From assembly GCA_946183175.1 (NCBI GenBank), contig CAMHBH010000135.1:1-5116 (forward strand): a stretch of 5,116 nt of DNA. Reading direction: 5' to 3'. The notes beneath the pieces are model-generated. The model saw only the letters and a list, made by a program, of their open reading frames with translations. It ran no database searches and was not told the DNA's origin. The translations under genes and the position numbers were made by a program. This document shows positions 1-4,554 of this stretch, in pieces (position 1 is the stretch's first letter; every line of letters starts with the position of its first letter). The stretch is from an uncultured Oscillibacter sp. GTDB taxonomy: Bacteria > Bacillota > Clostridia > Oscillospirales > Oscillospiraceae.

Positions 1-650
1 GCCTCCGGGTGCTCCACGTAGTACACCGGACACCGCTTTCCGGTTACGTCATAGTGGCGTATGACGGCCTCCGACGGCTCCAAGTCGAATTTCCAGCAAA
101 GCCAGCCTGTCAACTCCGCCAGACGCTGATAGGTCACGTCGTTGAATTTGCCCCCGGCGTCGGGGTGGCAGACTTCTATCGAAATCGTGTCACTGTTGCG
201 GTCGTTCGACGCGTAGGCGATTTCCGTCAGCGGGATACACTGTATCGTCTCGCCTTCTAGTCCGACGATAAAGTGACTGCTCGCGTAAACGCCCGTGGTG
301 CCGTCCGACAGGCTCTCGAAATAGCTCCGGTTCGCGCCCGCCGTCGAACCGGGGTTGCCTACGTAGTGAATCACGACGCCGTTGATTTTGCGCAGGTACG
401 CCCCCGGGCGCGAATAGGGATTTTGTGTCAGGAAATTTTCGCGCACGTACTCCGGCAGTTCCACGCCCGCCCCCGGAAGATACGACGGGTATTCCGTACT
501 CACGCGCGGGTCTCGTACCCGGACGGTGTAGAACGCGACGACGAACAGCGTCAGGAATACCCACGGCATGAGGAATCGGTACAGGGGGCCGTGTTTACGG
601 CGGGGCGGGACGGCGGGGAATCCGCCGCCCGTTGTGATATTGGCCATCAT
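1..650 (-). CDS. Membrane-anchored N-acetylmuramoyl-L-alanine amidase (Amidase_2/PGRP, T7-lysozyme type), C-terminus cut off by window edge
   Basis: This is the first 216 codons of a frame that stays open to the window edge. The family cleaves the amide bond between N-acetylmuramic acid and L-alanine in peptidoglycan, using one zinc ion. Residues 1-20 are short and basic near the end (PPRRKH). Residues about 24-43 (YRFLMPWVFLTLFVVAFYTV) form one membrane segment with no clear signal-peptidase site, so I infer a type II membrane protein with the enzyme outside. The amidase domain runs from about residue 85: INGVVIHYVG gives zinc ligand H95, SSHFIVG has H126, and the last motif has H199, K205 and C207. 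The H-x5-K-x-C spacing equals H122/K128/C130 of T7 lysozyme, so the site looks intact. ATG at 650 is chosen because GGGGAG lies 8 nt upstream; a second ATG follows directly. It begins 1 nt after the permease stop, which suggests translational coupling. Family assignment is firm; the biological role and C-terminal extent are not known. Confidence 0.93.
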   Translation of the reverse strand, partial: MMANITTGGGFPAVPPRRKHGPLYRFLMPWVFLTLFVVAFYTVRVRDPRVSTEYPSYLPGAGVELPEYVRENFLTQNPYSRPGAYLRKINGVVIHYVGNPGSTAGANRSYFESLSDGTTGVYASSHFIVGLEGETIQCIPLTEIAYASNDRNSDTISIEVCHPDAGGKFNDVTYQRLAELTGWLCWKFDLEPSEAVIRHYDVTGKRCPVYYVEHPE

Positions 651-651
651 G

Positions 652-2808
652 TCACGAACTCCCCGCCGACGCGGCGGAACTTTCCGGAACAGTCTGCGGG
701 GCGCTGTTCGGGTTATTGTTCACGCCGCCGGGATTCGTTGCCTCCGCCGTTTCCGGCGTCACGGGCGCGGTCTCCGGGGCGTCGAATACGTCCACGGTGT
801 CCGTCGTGACTTCCGCCGTCGGGTAGATAAGGCCCTCTATGCTCTCTAACGGTGCCTCGCCTTCATAGTACGCCTCCGGCGGATTGTAGATTCTGTTCTC
901 TGCTCTGTCGCGCTCCTCCCAGATTTTGCGCATTTCCTCCCGTGTGATTAAGTCGTCGTCGGTCACGTAGCCCATCCGTTTGAGGGCGTCAATCGTGTGC
1001 GCCATGCCCGGACGCAGATACACCGTGATGTTGTCTAGAACCCTGTCCGACAGTTCCTCAATGCCGTTGACTCTGTACCAGAAGAACAGTTGCACGGCGT
1101 AAATGTCGGCGTCATTCTCGAACCAGTCGTATTGCCCCCAATTGCCCGACTTGGTGTCGTCCGCAATCGCGTTGAGAATTTCCGAAAGTTCGCGACTGCT
1201 GAACTCAAAGCCGTCGTCGCGCTTCTGTACGCTGATATTCCCGCTCTCAACACGGAAACGCGAATCGTTGAAACGTAAGCGCCGCAGTTTCATTTCCGTA
1301 CTGTTTACGAAACTGTCCATCATGTTGTCATACGTCCCCGGCTCCGACATGCGGTCTTTCGAGAGGTACAGGAAATAATTCCGGTCGACGGACAGTCCGT
1401 TTTTGAGGAGGTAGGACAGGCGGAACGTCACGTAGGTGTTTTGGGTGAAGTCGGTTTCGTGTCCGTTCTGTTGTGCGATTTTAAGCGCGTTTTGCGCGTA
1501 GCCGCGCTCGTCGATGATACTCTTATGAACGGCGCGGAGCTGTTCTATAACGTCGGCGTCCTCGTCGGGGAACAGGTAGTAGGTATTGTTCGCGGTGTAG
1601 AGGCGCACGTACTTGACGCTCTCCACGGACGGCACGCGCCGCGCGATTCCCAGCATATCGAACCCCACGACACAGCACACCACCACGCACCCCGCCGCGA
1701 CGATTCCCACGCCCCGCAGAGTGTCCTTGTTGAATACCCGTAGCGTTTTCGCCAGAAGCATACACGCGCCGTAGTAGCCGATTAACCCGGCGATGAGCAT
1801 ACAGAAAATGAGCGGCAGAATATGATAGGGGTCTTGGTCGAGGTCGAAGCTGTTGAAGATGATGATATACAGCAGTTGCCCGCCGCCGAGGGCCAGCAGG
1901 GCCGCGATACCGTAGCGGAACACGGGCCGCCCCCAGTTCATGGCGATGACTTCCCCGGCGCACTCGCTCTTACGGTAACGGTAGAGCGCGTAGGCCACGC
2001 CCAGCAGCGCAAGCCCGACGAGCGTATAGGCGAAAATAATCCACGCGTTTTCGAGCGTCACCGACTGCAAGACGCTTGTCGTCACGTTGGGTTCTCCGGG
2101 ATAGGGAATCTCCGTGTAAACGCTGTTTACTCTGACGTGCTTCATGATATAGACCGTGGGCGAGAGCCAGTCGACGACGCCCGTATAGGTACGGGTGGAC
2201 AGGCCGAATATCATGTTAGAGGAGAAAGTCGTAATGAGGGATTCGGCGAGGGGCGCGAGGAAGTGGAACAGGAAGTAGAGCAGGGGCAGGGCGAACACGT
2301 TGCCGGTAATGAACGCCGCCGCCGTCGCGGAGGAGAAGTAGAACACGCCCTCCCCGAAGACGCACAGAATCGTAACGAACAGCGGCCCCGCCGCGAACCC
2401 CCCGCAAACTAACGAGAGTATCACGCAGAAGAACGCCGTCACCACCCACGGAATCGCGACCATCGTCATACCGGAAAGGAAGTTCGTGACGAACAGGCCC
2501 TCCCGGCTAATGGGCAACGTGTGCATCATGCCGACGCTCCGCGCGTTGTACAGGTAGCTCCAAACCGCCATTGCGCACAGGACGCAGTAGCAGAGCATGA
2601 CGATGGGCGCGAAGTAGGCCACGCCGCCGTAATACGCCTGCGAGAGTTCCAGAGACGTGATTCTCTGCATACTGCCGTTCAGGTACATCATGATACCCGA
2701 AATTGGAATCAGCGCGCCGAAGAACGAAGTCAGTCCCCACAGGGGCCAGAAGCGCGTCAGATTCTTGACGTACAGCGTCGGATTAAAGAAGGATGTCTTT
2801 AACTTCAT
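652..2808 (-). CDS. ABC transporter permease, ABC-2-like, with large C-terminal extracytoplasmic domain
   Basis: This 718-residue membrane subunit partners the ATPase encoded just upstream. Hydrophobic segments are seen near residues 22-42, 62-84, 106-134, 142-166, 167-187, 254-277, 298-318, 329-353 and 366-386. Basic loops (YRYRKSE at 276-282; KTLRVFNKDTLRG at 354-366) fit a cytoplasmic N-terminus and nine passes, leaving residues 387-718 outside the cell. The cytoplasmic loop after segment 2 holds HTLPISREGLF (96-106), like the 'P-x-S-R' coupling loop of ABC-2 permeases. The stretch SECAGEVIAMNWGRPVFRYG resembles GntR-linked clostridial permeases, some of which carry a C-terminal domain that I recall as DUF6449; that label is from memory. 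The last 55 or so residues are rich in Ser, Thr, Pro, Ala and Asn, like a wall-spanning linker. The ATG at 2808 has GGAGG 8 nt upstream, inside the ATPase gene. The substrate cannot be told; wall-antibiotic stress or mechanical signalling are both possible. Confidence 0.9.
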   Translation of the reverse strand: MKLKTSFFNPTLYVKNLTRFWPLWGLTSFFGALIPISGIMMYLNGSMQRITSLELSQAYYGGVAYFAPIVMLCYCVLCAMAVWSYLYNARSVGMMHTLPISREGLFVTNFLSGMTMVAIPWVVTAFFCVILSLVCGGFAAGPLFVTILCVFGEGVFYFSSATAAAFITGNVFALPLLYFLFHFLAPLAESLITTFSSNMIFGLSTRTYTGVVDWLSPTVYIMKHVRVNSVYTEIPYPGEPNVTTSVLQSVTLENAWIIFAYTLVGLALLGVAYALYRYRKSECAGEVIAMNWGRPVFRYGIAALLALGGGQLLYIIIFNSFDLDQDPYHILPLIFCMLIAGLIGYYGACMLLAKTLRVFNKDTLRGVGIVAAGCVVVCCVVGFDMLGIARRVPSVESVKYVRLYTANNTYYLFPDEDADVIEQLRAVHKSIIDERGYAQNALKIAQQNGHETDFTQNTYVTFRLSYLLKNGLSVDRNYFLYLSKDRMSEPGTYDNMMDSFVNSTEMKLRRLRFNDSRFRVESGNISVQKRDDGFEFSSRELSEILNAIADDTKSGNWGQYDWFENDADIYAVQLFFWYRVNGIEELSDRVLDNITVYLRPGMAHTIDALKRMGYVTDDDLITREEMRKIWEERDRAENRIYNPPEAYYEGEAPLESIEGLIYPTAEVTTDTVDVFDAPETAPVTPETAEATNPGGVNNNPNSAPQTVPESSAASAGSS
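659..664 (-). promoter_or_regulatory. Shine-Dalgarno site of the amidase gene
   Basis: GGGGAG lies 8 nt before the ATG at 650 and inside the last codons of the permease gene. It favours the first of two adjacent ATG codons (650 rather than 647) and supports coupled translation of permease and amidase. Confidence 0.75.
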
Positions 2809-3679
2809 AATCTACCCCTCCCAACTCGTAAATGAAGATTTCTTCCAGCGTCAGCGGCACGGCCTCCGCCAACAACGGGTGATAGGCGCGTACAGTCTCC
2901 TCGGCCTCGGCGGCGTTCATGCGCATGATGAGCGTATGGACGCGCCCCGTTTTCGAGGCGTGGAGCGTCGGCAACTCCGCCGGGACTTCCGTCACGCCCT
3001 CCGGGAATACGACTTGCAATTTCACCATGTTGTCCTGCAACTGTTCGAGACTGCGTTCCACCAGCACTTTCCCGTGGTTCATAATCCCGACGTGGTCGCA
3101 CACGTCCTCCAGTTCCCGGAGGTTGTGCGAACTGACAAGCACCGTCGTGCCGTTCTGCGACACGTCGCCCATGACAAGCGACCATACTTGACGCCTCATC
3201 ACCGGGTCGAGGCCGTCTACGGGTTCGTCGAGTATCAGGAAGTCCGGCATACAGCACAGCGTCAGCCAGAACGCGACCTGCTTCTGCATGCCTTTGCTCA
3301 GACGCCGGATAACCCGCTTTTCGTCAATCTGAAAGACTTCCTTCAGCTTCTCGTAGCGCTCCATGGAGAAGCGCGGGTAGAAGCCCCGGTAGAATCTCAT
3401 CATGTCGCGGACGGTCGACGGGTTAAAGTAAAACCAGTCGTCGGGAATCGCGGCGATTTTCTCCTTGAGCGCGGGATTCTCCCACACGTTTTCGCCGTTC
3501 ATCTGTACGGTTCCGCTGTCCTGACGGTAAATCCCGGTCAGGTGCCGGATAATCGTCGACTTCCCGGCCCCGTTCGGCCCCACAAGCCCGTACACGCTCC
3601 CGGTCGGCACCGTCAGCGACGCGCCGTCCAGCGCGCGGAAGCCGTCGAAGAGCTTTACCACATTCTCCGCCTGTATCAT
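2783..3679 (-). CDS. ABC transporter ATP-binding protein (GntR-linked, YtrB-like)
   Basis: This 298-residue cytoplasmic ATPase drives the permease encoded downstream. In order: Walker A GPNGAGKST at 34-42, signature LSKGM at 127-131 in place of LSGGQ, Walker B FLILDEP at 147-153 with catalytic E152, D-loop GLDP at 156-159, and switch H185 in VSSHNL. All ATP-hydrolysis residues are present. The usual Q-loop position reads IAAIPDDW (76-83), with Asp where many ABC proteins have Gln. After residue 215 comes a C-terminal regulatory-like extension of about 80 residues that ends in LTLEEIFIYELGG, common in single-domain ATPases of ABC-2 exporters. The ATG at 3679 overlaps the gntR stop as ATGA and has AAGGAGG 7 nt upstream. 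The LSKGM signature, the aromatic FYP motif near 100 and the adjacent gntR all point to the YtrB-like class. Function class is firm; substrate is unknown. Confidence 0.96.
   Translation of the reverse strand: MIQAENVVKLFDGFRALDGASLTVPTGSVYGLVGPNGAGKSTIIRHLTGIYRQDSGTVQMNGENVWENPALKEKIAAIPDDWFYFNPSTVRDMMRFYRGFYPRFSMERYEKLKEVFQIDEKRVIRRLSKGMQKQVAFWLTLCCMPDFLILDEPVDGLDPVMRRQVWSLVMGDVSQNGTTVLVSSHNLRELEDVCDHVGIMNHGKVLVERSLEQLQDNMVKLQVVFPEGVTEVPAELPTLHASKTGRVHTLIMRMNAAEAEETVRAYHPLLAEAVPLTLEEIFIYELGGVDYEVKDILL
2815..2822 (-). promoter_or_regulatory. Shine-Dalgarno site of the permease gene
   Basis: GGGAGGGG with GGAGG at 2821-2817 lies 8 nt before the ATG at 2808. It sits inside the 3' end of the ATPase gene, whose stop lies 23 nt beyond the permease start codon, so the two genes overlap by 26 nt and are probably coupled. 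Confidence 0.8.
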
Positions 3680-4062
3680 GGCATATCCTCCTTTTCGTCC
3701 GTGCGCTCCGGAACGCTCCGGATTAACTCCACAAGTTCCGATTCCGCCACGCCTAAGAATTTCAATTCCGCCGCCAGCGCCCGCAGACGGTCTTTTAATT
3801 CCCGGCGGCGCTTGCCGTCCGTCTCCACGCGCTCCGATACGAAACTTCCTTTTCCCGGCACGGAGTAACAGTAGCCCTCGCGTTCGAGTTCGGCGTAGGC
3901 GCGCTGTATGGTGTTCGGGTTTATGCTCAACTGCGTCGCCAGCGTCCGCACAGACGGCAGACGCTCCTCCGCCTCCATAGCCCCCGTGACAATCAGGCGC
4001 TTTAGGCCTTCCCGTATTTGTTCGTAAATGGGCCGGGAGTCCCGATAATTCAGGGTAATCAC
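3676..4062 (-). CDS. GntR-family transcriptional repressor, YtrA subfamily
   Basis: This is a short (128-residue) GntR regulator, the usual size for the YtrA subfamily, which has a winged helix and only a small C-terminal helical dimerisation part. The N-terminus MITLNYRDSRPIYEQI is the classic opening of the family. The winged helix covers about residues 11-77: LPSVRTLATQLSINPNTIQRAYAELE holds the helix-turn-helix (about 35-60) and GYCYSVPGKGSFV the wing (63-75). Residues about 84-115 form charged helices. No ligand-binding domain of the FadR or UTRA type is present. GTG at 4062 is chosen as the start because AGGGGAGG lies 10 nt upstream and the protein then begins as its relatives do; a TTG 39 nt earlier is in frame but lacks this support. 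The gene is linked to its ABC transporter by an ATGA overlap. By analogy with ytr-type operons it most likely binds the operator at 4431-4458 and represses its own operon. The inducer is unknown. Confidence 0.95.
   Translation of the reverse strand: MITLNYRDSRPIYEQIREGLKRLIVTGAMEAEERLPSVRTLATQLSINPNTIQRAYAELEREGYCYSVPGKGSFVSERVETDGKRRRELKDRLRALAAELKFLGVAESELVELIRSVPERTDEKEDMP
3687..3693 (-). promoter_or_regulatory. Shine-Dalgarno site of the ATPase gene
   Basis: AAGGAGG, a full match to the anti-SD core, lies 7 nt before the ATG at 3679 and inside the last codons of gntR. With the ATGA overlap of stop and start it predicts efficient, coupled translation of the ATPase. Confidence 0.85.
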
Positions 4063-4072
4063 GTCGATTTCG

Positions 4073-4080
4073 CCTCCCCT
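4073..4080 (-). promoter_or_regulatory. Shine-Dalgarno site that fixes the gntR start
   Basis: AGGGGAGG lies 10 nt before the GTG at 4062 and just after the stop of the third small ORF. It is the strongest SD near the 5' end of gntR and sits downstream of the alternative TTG at 4101, so it decides for the GTG start. Confidence 0.75.
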
Positions 4081-4087
4081 CTGAAAT

Positions 4088-4183
4088 TCACCTTCCCGCA
4101 ATCGTCAGGGCCATCGCCGCCAGCGTCAGGACTGCCAGCAGTCCGACGGCGTAGGCCCGAAGCGGTACCAATGCCAACATCAT
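4088..4183 (-). CDS. Small hydrophobic membrane peptide C (31 aa), unknown function
   Basis: I do not recognise this peptide. It begins MMLALVPLRAYAVGLLAVLT and ends MALTIAGR. Nearly all of residues 10-29 are hydrophobic, giving one predicted membrane helix with a single Arg at each flank (R9 and R31). GGAGG (4197-4193) lies 9 nt before the first ATG and 12 nt before the second, so the product may be 31 or 30 residues. Its SD is made by the last codons of small ORF B, whose stop lies 6 nt upstream. Its own stop is followed after 25 nt by the gntR start. It lacks the ILNRR ending seen in peptides A and B, so its relation to them is uncertain. Expression is inferred from SD, frame and position; of the three it is the least supported. 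Confidence 0.62.
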   Translation of the reverse strand: MMLALVPLRAYAVGLLAVLTLAAMALTIAGR

Positions 4184-4189
4184 ACGACT

Positions 4190-4270
4190 TTACCTCCGGT
4201 TCAGAATTGCCGCCGTCAGGGCGATTACCAGTACGCCGCCCCCGATAAAAAGCAGGGATAACGTCGCCAT
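4190..4270 (-). CDS. Small hydrophobic membrane peptide B (26 aa), unknown function
   Basis: I do not recognise this peptide. It runs MATLSLLFIGGGVLVIALTA and then AILNRR. Residues 4-23 form one uninterrupted hydrophobic helix with two basic residues at the C-terminus, so I predict a single-pass membrane peptide with its C-terminus in the cytoplasm. It resembles peptide A: both contain LLF-x-GG and end in ILNRR, with a two-residue gap between them. The ATG at 4270 has GGAGG 10 nt upstream (or GGGAG 7 nt upstream) within the end of small ORF A, and only 4 nt separate the ORF A stop from this start. Possible roles are a small accessory subunit of the ABC transporter, a sensor peptide or a secreted hydrophobic peptide. 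None is shown by sequence alone. Confidence 0.7.
   Translation of the reverse strand: MATLSLLFIGGGVLVIALTAAILNRR
4193..4201 (-). promoter_or_regulatory. Dual-use site: NRR codons of small ORF B and SD of small ORF C
   Basis: AACCGGAGG encodes the final Asn-Arg-Arg of peptide B, directly followed by its TAA stop, and GGAGG within it lies 9 nt before the ATG of small ORF C. The same nine bases occur at the end of small ORF A. Confidence 0.65.
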
Positions 4271-4274
4271 TGTA

Positions 4275-4406
4275 TCACTCCCTCCGGTTGAGGATGTACG
4301 CCAGCGCGAAGAAGAGGCCCGTAAGCGCCGCGCCGCCGGCGAAGAGCAGGTAGGGAATCAGCGACACGGGCAACGCCTCCGGGAGACGTTCCAGAAAGTC
4401 TTGCAT
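4275..4406 (-). CDS. Small hydrophobic membrane peptide A (43 aa), unknown function
   Basis: I do not recognise this peptide. It is the first frame after the promoter. It begins MQDFLERLPEALPVSLIPYL, a short acidic and amphipathic start, followed from about residue 15 to 39 by one long hydrophobic helix (LLFAGGAALTGLFFALAYIL), and ends NRRE. The basic end suggests that the C-terminus stays in the cytoplasm and the acidic N-terminus faces out. GGAGG lies 7 nt before the ATG at 4406, an ideal spacing, and the predicted 5' leader is about 50 nt. No Lys/Arg-rich signal peptide or double-glycine processing site of the usual bacteriocin kind is clear. The shared LLF-x-GG and ILNRR with peptide B suggests duplication. 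Candidate roles are a small transporter subunit, a partner of the repressor, or a stress peptide. Confidence 0.75.
   Translation of the reverse strand: MQDFLERLPEALPVSLIPYLLFAGGAALTGLFFALAYILNRRE
4278..4289 (-). promoter_or_regulatory. Dual-use site: NRRE codons of small ORF A and SD of small ORF B
   Basis: AACCGGAGGGAG encodes the last four residues of peptide A (NRRE). It also holds two SD-like cores, GGAGG and GGGAG, placed 10 and 7 nt before the ATG of small ORF B at 4270. Translation of B is therefore probably coupled to A. Confidence 0.65.
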
Positions 4407-4413
4407 AGGTGTA

Positions 4414-4418
4414 CCTCC
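4414..4418 (-). promoter_or_regulatory. Shine-Dalgarno site of small ORF A
   Basis: GGAGG lies 7 nt before the ATG at 4406, downstream of the operator in the short 5' leader. It is not inside any other gene, so it exists to start small ORF A, which is the main reason to believe that this peptide is made. Confidence 0.75.
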
Positions 4419-4430
4419 GCTGTGTGGATT

Positions 4431-4458
4431 GTACTAACTGTATTAGTTGAACTAGTAC
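4431..4458 (-). promoter_or_regulatory. Operator with three half-sites, probable binding site of the GntR/YtrA repressor
   Basis: Read on the plus strand, this 28-bp stretch holds GTACTAACT (4431-4439), GTATTAGTT (4440-4448) and AACTAGTAC (4450-4458). The last two form a 19-bp dyad around one G with a single mismatched pair. The outer pair forms a second dyad with perfect 6-bp arms (GTACTA and TAGTAC) at the two ends. AT-rich dyads of the GTA-y-TA type fit what is known of YtrA-subfamily operators. It begins 4 bp downstream of the -10 box and covers the predicted transcription start, so bound repressor would block initiation. The assignment to this operon's own GntR protein is inferred from position. 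Confidence 0.8.
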
Positions 4459-4462
4459 GGAT

Positions 4463-4491
4463 AGGATAGCACACCGCGACCCGCTTGTCAA
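4463..4491 (-). promoter_or_regulatory. Sigma-A type promoter of the small-peptide/gntR/ABC/amidase operon
   Basis: The -35 box TTGACA (4491-4486) is a perfect consensus. A 17-bp spacer separates it from the -10 box TATCCT (4468-4463), which is preceded by TGC and so is an extended -10. The predicted start of transcription is near 4456-4458, within the operator. The promoter is strong on paper, in line with control by repression. It lies 12 bp or so downstream of the T-run of the preceding terminator and is the only convincing promoter found on the minus strand here. Confidence 0.87.
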
Positions 4492-4503
4492 GAGGGTTTC
4501 CGG

Positions 4504-4544
4504 AAAAATTTCAGAACCGCGACGGCGTTGTGTCGTCGCGGTTC
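4504..4544 (-). terminator. Rho-independent terminator of the upstream membrane-protein gene
   Basis: A perfect 11-bp stem, GAACCGCGACG paired with CGTCGCGGTTC, has a 9-nt loop and one extra G-T pair at its base. On the minus strand it is followed by TGAAA and then five T residues. It starts 10 nt after the TAA of the upstream gene and ends just before the next promoter, exactly where a transcript boundary is expected. The short gap before the T-run may lower its strength. Confidence 0.8.
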
Positions 4545-4554
4545 CTGTTATGGC

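Noticed and set aside
273..809. Plus-strand open frame of 178 codons
   Set aside because: It is antisense to the amidase and the permease tail; the product is Arg-rich and has no recognisable domain, and no SD supports it.
1822..2412. Plus-strand open frame of 196 codons
   Set aside because: It is opposite permease membrane segments; the Glu/Arg/Gly-rich product is the usual complement of hydrophobic codons.
2657..3868. Long plus-strand open frame of 403 codons
   Set aside because: It lies opposite the ATPase, whose motifs are unmistakable, and its product is rich in His, Arg and Val without any domain, as expected for an antisense shadow in GC-rich DNA.
4062..4406. Long untranslated leader with a riboswitch or T-box before gntR
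   Set aside because: No conserved riboswitch elements or terminator/antiterminator pair were seen, and the stretch is filled by three SD-supported frames.
4225..4491. Minus-strand open frame of 88 codons that spans promoter, operator and small ORFs
   Set aside because: It would begin upstream of the transcription start, within the -35 region, and runs in a different frame from the SD-supported small ORFs.
4497..4506. Perfect 10-bp palindrome TTTCCGGAAA just upstream of the -35 box
   Set aside because: It is short, partly made by the terminator T-run, and has no second copy in the window; too little to call an operator.
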